Positions 13,973 through 21,862 of a DNA stretch of 27,926 nucleotides are shown here, piece after piece (the stretch's first letter is position 1; every line of letters begins with the position of its first letter). The DNA is taken from the NCBI GenBank assembly GCA_934565775.1, contig CAKTIN010000016.1, positions 1 through 27,926 of the forward strand, read 5' to 3'. A program made the position numbers and the translations under genes. The notes under the pieces were generated by a model. It was not told where the DNA came from and did not search any database. It worked only from the letters and a program-made list of their open reading frames with translations. This stretch comes from an uncultured Oscillospiraceae bacterium. GTDB taxonomy: Bacteria > Bacillota > Clostridia > Oscillospirales > Oscillospiraceae.

Positions 13973-15126
13973 ACCCAGAAATGACCCCCTACCGGGTGGC
14001 CCTGTGCCGGGGCGGCACCAGCAAGGCGGTATTTATGATGCGCAACGAGCTGCCCCGGGACCCGGAGCAGCGGGACCGGGTGATCCGCGCCGTTTTCGGC
14101 AGCCCGGACCCCCGGCAGATCGACGGCCTGGGGGGCGCGGATGTGCTGACCAGCAAGTTCGCCATGATCGGTCCGCCCACCCGGCCGGACGCAGACGTGG
14201 ATTATACCTTTGCCCAGGTGAGCTTTGACACGGATTTCGTGGACTACGGCGGCAACTGCGGCAATATTTCCTCCGCCGTGGGGCCCTTCGCCATTGACGA
14301 GGGCCTGGTGGAGGCAGTGGAGCCGGTGACGACCGTGCGCATCCACCAGACCAATACCCACTGCATCCTCACGGCCTATGTGCCGGTGAAGGACGGAAAG
14401 GCCCAGGTCCTGGGGGACTGCCGGATCGACGGCGTGCCCGGCACGGGGGCCCGGATCCTTCTGGACTTCTCCGATACGGCGGGGTCCACCACCGGCAAGG
14501 TCCTGCCCACGGGGCATCCCACGGACCGGATCACCGTGGACGGCGAGGAATATGAAATTTCCATTGTAGACGCGGGGAACGTGGTGGTGTTCCTGGAGGC
14601 GGCCCGCCTGGGCCTCACCGGCACCGAGAGCTGCGCCCAGATTGAGAAGGACCCGGCGCTCATGGCCCGCATCGAGGCCATTCGGGCCCATGCGGCGGTG
14701 CTGGCCGGTATGGCGCGCACCCCCCGGGAGGCCACGGAGAAAAGCGCCTATGTGCCCTTCTTCTCTCTGGTGAGCCCGGCCCAGAGCTACTGGTCCGTGA
14801 CCAGCGGCATCCAGGTGGAGCGGGAGCAGATCGACCTAACCGCCCGGCTGTACTTTATGGGCCATATGCACAAGGCTTATCCCGGTACGGGCAGTGTGGC
14901 CACCGGGGCGGCGGCCCGGATTCCGGGGACGCTGGTGGACCGGCAGCTTACGGCCCGGGGGCGGGAAAACGGCGTGCTCCGCATCGGCCATCCCGGCGGC
15001 GTCATGTGCTGCGATGCGGTGGCCGAGGAGGGGCCGGAGGGCCGGCGCTTTACCCGGCTGGCCTATGAGCGCACCGCCAGAAGGATTCTAGAGGGCACTT
15101 GCTATGTCCGGAACGACCGGTTATAA
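13969..15126 (+). CDS. PrpF-family double-bond isomerase (methylaconitate/methylitaconate isomerase type)
   Basis: A 385-aa protein of the PrpF family with a duplicated diaminopimelate-epimerase-like fold. Motifs are CRGGTSK (13-19), LTSKFAMIGP (60-69, whose Lys aligns with the catalytic Lys of PrpF) and YGGNCGN (93-99, with the proposed catalytic Cys98), plus a glycine-rich end GHPGGVM. Characterised relatives are PrpF (2-methylaconitate cis-trans isomerase), GalD (4-oxalomesaconate tautomerase) and Mii of Eubacterium barkeri (3-methylitaconate delta-isomerase). Mii works immediately before DmdAB, the same pair of families as here. It probably shifts a C=C bond in a branched dicarboxylic acid to make the hydro-lyase substrate. 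Which acid is not known. Confidence 0.87.
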   Translation: MNPEMTPYRVALCRGGTSKAVFMMRNELPRDPEQRDRVIRAVFGSPDPRQIDGLGGADVLTSKFAMIGPPTRPDADVDYTFAQVSFDTDFVDYGGNCGNISSAVGPFAIDEGLVEAVEPVTTVRIHQTNTHCILTAYVPVKDGKAQVLGDCRIDGVPGTGARILLDFSDTAGSTTGKVLPTGHPTDRITVDGEEYEISIVDAGNVVVFLEAARLGLTGTESCAQIEKDPALMARIEAIRAHAAVLAGMARTPREATEKSAYVPFFSLVSPAQSYWSVTSGIQVEREQIDLTARLYFMGHMHKAYPGTGSVATGAAARIPGTLVDRQLTARGRENGVLRIGHPGGVMCCDAVAEEGPEGRRFTRLAYERTARRILEGTCYVRNDRL

Positions 15127-15139
15127 CCAGGAGGAAACC

Positions 15140-15832
15140 ATGGAGATCACAGAAGAACTGTCCAAAATGCAATGCGTGGCCCGGTGTACCCACCACGGCC
15201 CCTCGCCCATCCCTCAGGAGGGACGATTCGACAGCGTAAAGGAGATCCGGGAGATCTCCGGCTTCAGCCACAGCGTGGGCACCTGCGCCATTCAGCAGGG
15301 GGCCTGCAAGCTGACCCTGAACGTGAAAGACGGGATTATCCAGGAGGCCCTGGTGGAGGTCATCGGGTGCAGCGGCATGACCCAGTCCGCCGCCATGGCC
15401 AGCGAGATTCTTCCGGGCAATACCCTCCTGGAGGCGGTCAATACGGATCTGGTGTGCGACGCGATCAACGTGGCCATGCGGGAGATGTATTTGCAGCTCA
15501 CCTACGGCCGGTCTCAGAGCGCCTTTACCCAGGGCGGGCTGAAGGTCGGCGCGGCCATGGAGGACCTGGGCCTGGACCGGCGGAGCCAGGTGGGCACCAG
15601 CTACAGCACCCTGGAAAAGGGACCCCGGTATCTGGAGCTGACGGAGGGCTATGTGACCCGGCTGGCGCTGGATGAGAACCGGAAGGTCATCGGCTATGAA
15701 TATGTAAACCTGGGGGCGATGATGAACGCCGTGGCCGACGGCGTGCCGGCGGAGCAGGCGCTCCGGGACGCCACCGGGACCTACGGCAGATATGAGGAGG
15801 CGGAGAGCTACCTCAATCCCCGCCGGGAGTAA
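15140..15832 (+). CDS. NifU-like iron-sulfur cluster scaffold-family protein
   Basis: A 231-aa protein of the NifU/IscU-like scaffold superfamily. Three cysteines correspond in spacing to scaffold ligands: Cys49 (VGTCAI), Cys77 (VIGCSGM, in the usual GC-S/G-x-A-x-A-S-S helix, here GMTQSAAMASEI) and Cys106 (LVCDAIN). An N-terminal CVARCTHHG adds two more. The C-terminal half is an extension not present in IscU. Such proteins occur beside GGGtGRT proteins, as here (11 nt downstream), and the pair sits behind a [4Fe-4S] hydro-lyase, so it may assemble or repair that cluster. ATG 15140 follows AGGAGGAAA; the in-frame GTG at 15104 would overlap the previous gene. Confidence 0.78.
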   Translation: MEITEELSKMQCVARCTHHGPSPIPQEGRFDSVKEIREISGFSHSVGTCAIQQGACKLTLNVKDGIIQEALVEVIGCSGMTQSAAMASEILPGNTLLEAVNTDLVCDAINVAMREMYLQLTYGRSQSAFTQGGLKVGAAMEDLGLDRRSQVGTSYSTLEKGPRYLELTEGYVTRLALDENRKVIGYEYVNLGAMMNAVADGVPAEQALRDATGTYGRYEEAESYLNPRRE

Positions 15833-15843
15833 GGAGGCCAGCC

Positions 15844-16839
15844 ATGGTACATTTTACAAACGACGCTGCAAAAATGCCTCAGATCCAGGCGTTTCTGGAG
15901 GAATACGGGATCCGGGACCTGGAGCAGGCCCGGGAGATCTGCCTGACCCACGGCCTGGACATTCACAAGATGGTGAAGAAAATTCAGCCCATCTCCTTTG
16001 ACGACGCCCCCTGGGCCTATACGGCTGGGGCCGCCGCGGCTCTGACGGCCGGGGTGGACAGCGCCGCCCAGGCGGCCCGGATCCTGGGCCGGGGGCTGCA
16101 AAGCTTCTGCGCCCCGGGAACGGTGGCCCAGGAGCGGCAGGTGGGCATCGGCCACGGCGATCTGGCGGCCCTGACCCTCAGTGAGGAGACCCGGTGCTTC
16201 GCCTTCCTGGCGGGCCACGAGTCCTTTGCCGCCGCCGAGGGCGCCCTGGGCATCGCCCGGTCCGCCAACCGGGTGCGCAAGACCCCCCTGCGGGTGATCC
16301 TCAACGGCCTGGGAAAGGACGCGGCGGAGATCATCGCCCGGGTCAACGGCTTTACCTATGTACCCACGACCTACGACCCCAAGACCGACACCCTGCATAT
16401 TCTGGGCGAGGTTTCCTTCTCCAAGGGGGAGCGGGCGGCGGTCCGGTGCTACGGCGCCAACGAGATGCGGGAGGGCGTGGCCATTATGCGCCAGGAGCAG
16501 GTGGATATTTCCATCTCCGGCAACGGCACGAACATGGTCAAATTCCAGCACCCCGTGGCGGGCGCCTATAAGAAATATTGCAACGATCATCACAGAAGCT
16601 ATTTTGCCTGCGCCTCCGGGGGCGGCATCGGCCGGACGCTGAACACCGACGATATTTCCGCCGGCCCCGCGTCCTATGGCTTTACGGATATGATGTCCCG
16701 GATGTACGCCGACGCGGTGTTCGCGGGCTCCTCCTCCGTGCCGGCCCATGTGGCCATGATGGGCTTTATCGGCATGGGCAACAACCCCATGGTGGGGGCC
16801 ACGGTATCCATTGCGGTGGCCATCGCAGAGGCAAAGTAA
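15844..16839 (+). CDS. GGGtGRT protein
   Basis: A 331-aa protein of the GGGtGRT family (named after its motif; PF14057 from memory), with no established function. The motif reads GGGIGRT at 259-265, inside CASGGGIGRTLNTDDI. Other conserved-looking blocks are HGDLAALTLSEE (104-115), LNGLGKDAAEIIARVNG (153-169), HILGEVSFSKGERAAVRCYGANEMREG and GFIGMGNNPMVGATV near the end. It has no signal peptide or membrane helix. A TAAGGAGG site precedes it, 11 nt after the NifU-like gene, and it is the last gene of operon A. The family is repeatedly found beside NifU-like proteins, which suggests a two-protein Fe-S or redox function. Confidence 0.85.
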   Translation: MVHFTNDAAKMPQIQAFLEEYGIRDLEQAREICLTHGLDIHKMVKKIQPISFDDAPWAYTAGAAAALTAGVDSAAQAARILGRGLQSFCAPGTVAQERQVGIGHGDLAALTLSEETRCFAFLAGHESFAAAEGALGIARSANRVRKTPLRVILNGLGKDAAEIIARVNGFTYVPTTYDPKTDTLHILGEVSFSKGERAAVRCYGANEMREGVAIMRQEQVDISISGNGTNMVKFQHPVAGAYKKYCNDHHRSYFACASGGGIGRTLNTDDISAGPASYGFTDMMSRMYADAVFAGSSSVPAHVAMMGFIGMGNNPMVGATVSIAVAIAEAK

Positions 16840-16887
16840 GCGTTTCCGCCCAGCCGCTCCGGCGTCTGGCGGCCTAAGATAGAGAGA

Positions 16888-16915
16888 ATCGGGTCGCCAG
16901 GCGCGGCGTCCCGAT
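16888..16915 (+). other. Hairpin between operons A and B
   Basis: ATCGGG/CCCGAT (16888-16893 with 16910-16915) encloses CGCC/GGCG (16895-16898 with 16905-16908), with one T-T mismatch. There is no T-run after it. It could reduce read-through from operon A, or be a regulatory structure just upstream of the operator at 16921. Confidence 0.45.
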
Positions 16916-16920
16916 CCAGA

Positions 16921-16948
16921 ATGATTGGTATGACAATCATATCATAAT
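16921..16948 (+). promoter_or_regulatory. Operator-like site and probable promoter region of operon B
   Basis: A perfect inverted repeat ATGATTG/CAATCAT (16921-16927 with 16934-16940) contains TGGTATGACAA (16926-16936), an exact match to TNGTNNNACNA and nearly the reverse complement of the operon A site. It is followed by an AT-rich stretch with -10-like TATCAT (16940-16945) and CATAAT (16943-16948). No convincing -35 box is seen; TTGGTA (16925-16930) with a weak TACATT (16948-16953) is one possibility. Confidence 0.68.
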
Positions 16949-16985
16949 ACATTGGCGGCGGATCGGGCCGCAGTTTGGAGGAAGT

Positions 16986-18179
16986 ATGAGCGAGAACGGT
17001 TTATTGAGCGGGGTAAAGGTCCTGGACCTGTCCCGGGTCCTTGCGGGCCCCTACTGCGGCATGATGCTGGCGGATATGGGCGCGGACGTGCTGAAGATCG
17101 AAATGCCCCAGAAGGGGGACGACGCCCGGCGGAACGCGCCGCTGATCGAAAACGGAGAGAGCGCCTACTTCATCAACCTGAACCGGAACAAGCGGGGCAT
17201 GACCCTGAACCTCAAGTCCGAAAAGGGCAAGGAGGTGTTCCGCAAGCTGGTAAAGGACGCGGATATTCTCATCGAGAACTACCGCCCCGGGGTCATGGAC
17301 AAGCTGGGCCTGGGCTACGAGGAGCTGCGGAAGATCAATCCCGGCCTGGTTTACGGCGCCATCTCCGGCTTCGGCCAGTACGGCCCCTATTCCAAGCGGG
17401 CGGGCTATGACATTATTGCCCAGGCCATGAGCGGCCTGATGAGCACCACCGGCTGGCCGGATACCGGCCCCACCCGCTCCGGCACGGCCATCGGCGATGT
17501 GATCGGCGGCATCAGCTGCACCGTGGGCATCCTGGCGGCCTACAGCAACCGGCTGAAAACCGGCAAGGGCGAGTTTGTGGACGTGGCCCTGGTGGACTCC
17601 CTGGTCTCCGCCCTGGAGATCATCAACATGATCTACCTGTGCACCGGCCGGGTGCCCTCCCGGATCGGCAACCGGTATGAGGCCATTTACCCCTATGACT
17701 CCTTCCGGGCCGCCGACGGCAACGTCATCATTGCCTGCGGCAACGACAAGCTCTTCGGGATGCTCAAGGAGCTGCTGAAGCTCCCCGGCCTGGACGACGA
17801 GCGCTTTGACGGCAACATCAAGCGGGTGCAGGACCACGCGCCCCTGAAGGAAATTCTGGAGACCTGGACCACCCAGCACTCCATTCACGAGATCGTCGAT
17901 ACTCTCCTGGCGGCGGGAATCCCCGCGGCCCCCATTAACAGCATCGACATGGTGACCAAGGACCCCCATATTGCCGGGGCCCGGGAGATGTTTGTGGAGT
18001 GCCAGCACCCCACGGCCGGAAAGGTGGTGCTCACCGGTACCCAGGTGAAGTTCAAGGAGCACAAATTCAGCGTCTACTGCCCCGCCCCGCAGCTGGGCCA
18101 GCACAATGAAGAGGTCCTGGCCGGCCTGGGCTATTCCGCCGGGGAGATCGACCGGATGGAGCAGGAGGGCGTGGTATGA
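16986..18179 (+). CDS. Class III (CaiB/BaiF) CoA-transferase
   Basis: A 397-aa family III CoA-transferase, which moves CoA from a donor thioester to a free carboxylic acid. The N-terminal LSGVKVLDLSRVLAGPYCGMMLADMGADVLKIE and the GDDARRNAP, NRNKRGMTLNLKSEKG and IENYRPGVMDKLGLGYEELRKINPGLVYGAISGFGQYGPY blocks are standard. The nucleophilic Asp region is VDVALVDS (198-205; Asp204 is the likely nucleophile). Relatives act on succinate, itaconate, mesaconate, citramalate, oxalate and carnitine, so the exact acid is open. It opens operon B, downstream of the operator at 16921, with GGAGGAAG before the ATG. Its stop overlaps the next start by 4 nt (ATGA), coupling it to the lyase, which needs a CoA thioester. 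Confidence 0.92.
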   Translation: MSENGLLSGVKVLDLSRVLAGPYCGMMLADMGADVLKIEMPQKGDDARRNAPLIENGESAYFINLNRNKRGMTLNLKSEKGKEVFRKLVKDADILIENYRPGVMDKLGLGYEELRKINPGLVYGAISGFGQYGPYSKRAGYDIIAQAMSGLMSTTGWPDTGPTRSGTAIGDVIGGISCTVGILAAYSNRLKTGKGEFVDVALVDSLVSALEIINMIYLCTGRVPSRIGNRYEAIYPYDSFRAADGNVIIACGNDKLFGMLKELLKLPGLDDERFDGNIKRVQDHAPLKEILETWTTQHSIHEIVDTLLAAGIPAAPINSIDMVTKDPHIAGAREMFVECQHPTAGKVVLTGTQVKFKEHKFSVYCPAPQLGQHNEEVLAGLGYSAGEIDRMEQEGVV

Positions 18180-19090
18180 GCGAAGGACGCAGAGCGGTGC
18201 AGGTGGTGGAGGCCGGCCCCCGGGACGGCTTCCAGAGCGTAAAGGAATACATCCCCTTTGAGACCAAGCTGGAAATCGTCCGGCGGATCTGCCGCACCGG
18301 CGTAAAGAAGGTGCAGCTGACCTCCTTTGTCAGCCCCCGGGCGGTGCCTCAGATGAAGGACGCGGGAGACCTGGTGGCGGCGGTGCTGCCGGAGTTCCCG
18401 GAGCTGGAGCTGTATGCCCTGGTGCCCAATTTCAAGGGAGCCCAGCGGGCGGCGGAGTCCGGCCTGAAGGAGATTTCCACGGTGATCTCCCTGAGCGAGG
18501 CCCACAACAAGGCCAACGTGGGGAAAACCGTGGAGGAGTCCCTGGCGGAGCTGGACCGCATTCTCCAGGGTCTGCCCCAGCTCCAGGTGGAGCTGGATAT
18601 TGCCACCGCCTTCGGCTGCCCCTTCCTGGGGGACATTCCCACGGAGCGGCTGCTGGCCCTGATGGACCGGCTGTATACCATGGGCATCCGCTCCTTTGAC
18701 CTGTGCGATACCACAGGCATGGCCTGGCCCGGAAAGGTCCGGGAGGTTCTGAAGCAGACCAAGGCCGCCTTCCCCCAGGCGCGGATCGGCCTGCACATTC
18801 ATGACAGCCGGAATATGGGAATGCTCAACAGCTTCGTGGGCCTGGAGGCCGGAGCGGACTTTTTGCAGGCGGCCCTGGGCGGCCTGGGGGGCTGCCCCTT
18901 TGCCCCCGGCGCGTCGGGCAATACCGCAACGGAGGATCTGGTCTACCTGCTGGAGCGGGAGGGCTACGATACGGGCATCAATTTTGAGGCGCTTCTGGAC
19001 GCCGCCCGGTATCAGTTCTCCCAGGTTCGGGGAAATTACAGCGGCCACCATGTGCGCATGGGGACCTGCTGCGAAGAAGAAAGCAATTGA
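18176..19090 (+). CDS. HMG-CoA lyase-family retro-Claisen lyase
   Basis: A 304-aa TIM-barrel lyase of the HMGL family. Catalytic features of HMG-CoA lyase are present: EAGPRDGFQ (12-20; metal-binding Asp and catalytic Arg), TSFVSPRAVPQMKDA, the metal ligands HIH in GLHIHDS, and GGLGGCPFAPGASGNTATEDLVY, which carries the active-site Cys and the Asn ligand. The usual HDTYG reads HDSRNMG, nearer to HMGL-like enzymes with other substrates such as citramalyl-CoA lyase of Chloroflexus. It should cleave a 3-hydroxy-acyl-CoA to an acyl-CoA plus a keto acid. Overlap with the CoA-transferase gene supports consecutive reactions: activation then cleavage. HMG-CoA or leucine breakdown is less likely because other leucine-pathway genes are absent. 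Confidence 0.88.
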   Translation: MSEGRRAVQVVEAGPRDGFQSVKEYIPFETKLEIVRRICRTGVKKVQLTSFVSPRAVPQMKDAGDLVAAVLPEFPELELYALVPNFKGAQRAAESGLKEISTVISLSEAHNKANVGKTVEESLAELDRILQGLPQLQVELDIATAFGCPFLGDIPTERLLALMDRLYTMGIRSFDLCDTTGMAWPGKVREVLKQTKAAFPQARIGLHIHDSRNMGMLNSFVGLEAGADFLQAALGGLGGCPFAPGASGNTATEDLVYLLEREGYDTGINFEALLDAARYQFSQVRGNYSGHHVRMGTCCEEESN

Positions 19091-19104
19091 ATGGAGGAAA
19101 CGCA

Positions 19105-19956
19105 ATGAAAATCGGTTTTATCGGTCTGGGCGCCATGGGCAATCCCATGGTCCGCAATCTTCTGGCTGCGGGCTTCCCCGTGACGGTGTTCGACATCAAC
19201 CGCACCGCCGTGGAGCGGCTGGTGGCGGAGGGCGCCTCCGGTGCGGAGAGCACGCCGGCCCTGGCGGCGCAGTCTGAGGTCGTCATTACCATGCTCCCGG
19301 CGGACCGCCATGTAAAGGGCGTGCTCATGGACGAGGCCTTCGCCAAGGCGCTGCCCCAGGGGGCGGTGGTCATCGATATGTCCTCCTGCACCATGGGCGC
19401 CATTCAGGAGGTAGAGGCCTGGCTGGCTCCCTATGGGGTAGCCGTGGTGGACGCGCCGGTCTCCGGCGGCGTGACCGGGGCCGAGGCCCACAGCCTATCC
19501 ATTTTCTCCGCGGGCAAGCCCGAGGCGCTGGCCAAGGTCCGCCCGGTGCTGGAGGCCCTGGGCAAGACCATCTTTGAGCTGGGCGACTGCGGCATGGGCA
19601 AGGCCTTCAAGAATCTCAACAATATGATCACCACCTGCACCGTCACCGTCCTGGGCGAGGTGTTCCGGGTGGCGAAGAAGCAGGGCTTCGATCTGGACCG
19701 CCTGTATGACATGATTATGGCCAGCACCGGCATGAGCCGCACCTTTAAGGAGCGCTTCCCCCGGATGATGCAGGGCAATTATGAGGGCGGCTTCAAGCAG
19801 ATGCTGGGCCGGAAGGACCTGGGCAATGCCATCGCCCTGGGCGAGGGCATCCCCCTGCCCGTGGCCAATCTGGTCCATGAGCTCATGCTGGCGAACAAGG
19901 AATACGACAATTACGATATGGCGGTGATGGCACGGCTCTTTGAGGACGTGCAGTGA
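19105..19956 (+). CDS. Beta-hydroxyacid dehydrogenase (3-hydroxyisobutyrate dehydrogenase family)
   Basis: A 283-aa NAD(P)-dependent dehydrogenase. GLGAMGNPM (7-15) binds the cofactor, DAPVSGGVTGA (116-126) is the substrate-binding signature and GMGKAFKNLNN (163-173) contains catalytic Lys169. Relatives oxidise or reduce 3-hydroxyisobutyrate, tartronate semialdehyde, sulfolactaldehyde and 2-(hydroxymethyl)glutarate (Hgd of Eubacterium barkeri). Hgd is notable because its pathway also uses PrpF-type and DmdAB enzymes, as seen in operon A. ATG 19105 follows ATGGAGGAAA; the in-frame TTG at 19087 lies inside the previous gene. It follows the lyase gene by 14 nt. Confidence 0.88.
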   Translation: MKIGFIGLGAMGNPMVRNLLAAGFPVTVFDINRTAVERLVAEGASGAESTPALAAQSEVVITMLPADRHVKGVLMDEAFAKALPQGAVVIDMSSCTMGAIQEVEAWLAPYGVAVVDAPVSGGVTGAEAHSLSIFSAGKPEALAKVRPVLEALGKTIFELGDCGMGKAFKNLNNMITTCTVTVLGEVFRVAKKQGFDLDRLYDMIMASTGMSRTFKERFPRMMQGNYEGGFKQMLGRKDLGNAIALGEGIPLPVANLVHELMLANKEYDNYDMAVMARLFEDVQ

Positions 19957-19970
19957 AAGGAGGCGGCACC

Positions 19971-20834
19971 ATGGCAAACCCCGAAACCGTTCAGCGCCTG
20001 GAAAAAGAGGTCTATGAATTCCGCAAGGACCTGCTGAAGCTGTGCCACCATGTGGGCGGCCTGCACATCGGCGGCGACCTGTCCTGCGCGGAGGTCCTGA
20101 CCACCCTTTACCAGTACGCTTTGCAGATCGACCCCAAGAACCCCGCCTGGGAGGACCGGGACCGGTTCATCCTCAGCAAGGGCCATTGCAGCGCCGCGCT
20201 GTACCTGTGCATGGCCCGCCGGGGGATCGTGGACAAGCAGGAGGTGTTTGACACCTATAAAAACGGCTTTGAGACCCGGTTCGGCAACCATCCCTGCAAG
20301 GCGGCGCTGCCCTGCCTGGATTCCTCCTCCGGCTCTCTGGGCCACGGGCTGCCCATCGCCGTAGGCATGGCCGCCGCGGCCCGCCTGGACGGCAAGCGCC
20401 ACCGGGTGTACTGCATGATGGGCGACGGCGAGCTCTCCGAGGGCTCCGTGTGGGAGGCGGCGCTGGCCGCCGCCGGCTTCAAGCTGGGCAATCTGGTCGC
20501 CCTGGTGGACCGGAACCGCCTGGGCCTGGACGGCTTTACCGAGGAGATCATGCCTCTGGACCCCGTGGAGGACAAGTGGCGGGCCTTCAACTGGAACGTG
20601 GTCACCGTGGACGGGCACAATGTGGCCCAGATCGTGGACGCCATTGACCAGCTGCCCCCGGCGGACTCCCAGGTCCCCACGGTTATCATCGCCGACACCG
20701 TCAAGGGCAAGGGCGTCTCCTTTATGGAGAACAATCCCCTGTATCATCATACCTCCATCAACGACGAACAGCTGGCGCAGGCCCTGGCCGAGGTGGAGGC
20801 AGCCTACCGCAATGGGAAGGAGGACGCAGAATGA
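19971..20834 (+). CDS. Split transketolase, N-terminal (thiamine diphosphate) subunit
   Basis: A 287-aa subunit equal to the N-terminal domain of transketolase. SKGH (69-72), GSLGHGL (121-127) and the thiamine diphosphate motif GDGELSEG...N (151-182) are present. With the next gene product it forms a two-chain enzyme that moves a two-carbon ketol unit between ketose and aldose donors and acceptors. Dedicated split transketolases occur in specialised catabolic clusters, for example apulose and sulfoquinovose pathways. ATG 19971 follows AAAGGAGG; the in-frame GTG at 19953 overlaps the previous stop. Stop and next start overlap by 4 nt. Confidence 0.9.
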   Translation: MANPETVQRLEKEVYEFRKDLLKLCHHVGGLHIGGDLSCAEVLTTLYQYALQIDPKNPAWEDRDRFILSKGHCSAALYLCMARRGIVDKQEVFDTYKNGFETRFGNHPCKAALPCLDSSSGSLGHGLPIAVGMAAAARLDGKRHRVYCMMGDGELSEGSVWEAALAAAGFKLGNLVALVDRNRLGLDGFTEEIMPLDPVEDKWRAFNWNVVTVDGHNVAQIVDAIDQLPPADSQVPTVIIADTVKGKGVSFMENNPLYHHTSINDEQLAQALAEVEAAYRNGKEDAE

Positions 20835-21787
20835 AGCTGTATGAGCCCAATGAAAAAGTGGTCGCCAACGCCAGAAGCGTCTGGGGCGATATGTTCTATG
20901 AGGTCGCCCGGAAGGACCCCCGGATTGTGGCCCTGACGGCGGACCTGTCCCGGTCCACCATTACCGAGACCATCCGGAAGAAGGAGCCCGACCGGTTCTA
21001 TAACGTGGGCATCGCGGAGCAGAATATGGTGGGCATGGCCGCAGGCCTGGCCCTGAGCGGCAAGATCCCCTACTGCACCACCTTTACCCCCTTCGCCGCC
21101 ATGCGCGCCGGGGAGCAGTTCCGGACGGACGCCTGCTATATGAACCTGCCCGTGCGGCTGGTGGCGGTGTACGCCGGAATCTCCCAGCCCGCCGGTCCCA
21201 CCCACTCCGGCATTGAGGACGCAGGTATCATCCGGAATATGCCCAACGCCACGGTGGTGGGCCCCTCGGATATGTCCATGGTGCAGAAGGTCTTTGAGGC
21301 CTCCGCCGTGTACCCCGGCCCCATGTATATCCGCCTGGGCCTGGGCAAGAACGAGCCCTATATTTACGCGGAGGATTATGACTTCCAGATCGGCAAGGCC
21401 ATTGAGACCAAGCCCGGCAAGGATGTGACCATCATCGCCAACGGCCTGATGGTCCGCAAGGCCCTGGCCGTCTCCCGGACCCTGGAGGCGGAGGGAATTT
21501 CCGTAGGCGTGGTGGATATGCACACCATCAAGCCTCTGGATACCCAGGCGGTGCTGAAGGCCGCCGGGCAGACCGGAAAGATCCTGACCTGGGAGAATCA
21601 CAGCATCCTGGGCGGCCTGGGCAGCGCCGTGGCCGAGACCCTGATGGAGGCGGGGGCCGTCTGCCGGTTCAAGCGCTTCGGCATTCCCGATCTCTACCCC
21701 TCCTACGGCGACCCCGATCGCCTGGCGGAGAAATACGGCTTTGGGGAGACGGCCGTAGCCCAGACCATCCGGGACTGGATGAAGTAA
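20831..21787 (+). CDS. Split transketolase, C-terminal (pyrimidine-binding) subunit
   Basis: A 318-aa subunit matching the central pyrimidine-binding and C-terminal domains of transketolase. GIAEQN (60-65) contains the Glu that activates the thiamine cofactor, and TPFAAMRAGEQFR and GGLGSAVAETL are typical of the family. AAGGAGG lies before the ATG, which overlaps the N-terminal subunit stop (ATGA, 20831-20834). Length is normal for a split C-terminal half. The acceptor and donor are not evident from sequence. Confidence 0.9.
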   Translation: MKLYEPNEKVVANARSVWGDMFYEVARKDPRIVALTADLSRSTITETIRKKEPDRFYNVGIAEQNMVGMAAGLALSGKIPYCTTFTPFAAMRAGEQFRTDACYMNLPVRLVAVYAGISQPAGPTHSGIEDAGIIRNMPNATVVGPSDMSMVQKVFEASAVYPGPMYIRLGLGKNEPYIYAEDYDFQIGKAIETKPGKDVTIIANGLMVRKALAVSRTLEAEGISVGVVDMHTIKPLDTQAVLKAAGQTGKILTWENHSILGGLGSAVAETLMEAGAVCRFKRFGIPDLYPSYGDPDRLAEKYGFGETAVAQTIRDWMK

Positions 21788-21862
21788 GCCCCCCACCCCC
21801 TCGTATCCAACGGGCCAACTGCCCGAAAGATAAAAGATAGAAAATGAAATGGAGGAACCAAA

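Noticed and set aside
12190..15126. 2-methylcitrate cycle (AcnD/PrpF)
   Set aside because: AcnD is a single long polypeptide, while this hydro-lyase is two subunits; no methylcitrate synthase or methylisocitrate lyase is present.
16888..16915. Rho-independent terminator of operon A
   Set aside because: A hairpin exists but has a mismatch and no following T-run, so I list it only as a structure.
19105..21787. Sulfoquinovose degradation by the transketolase route (split transketolase plus a YihU-like dehydrogenase)
   Set aside because: The same families occur there, but no sulfoquinovosidase, isomerase or sulfonate exporter is present, and the neighbours are CoA-dependent acid enzymes.
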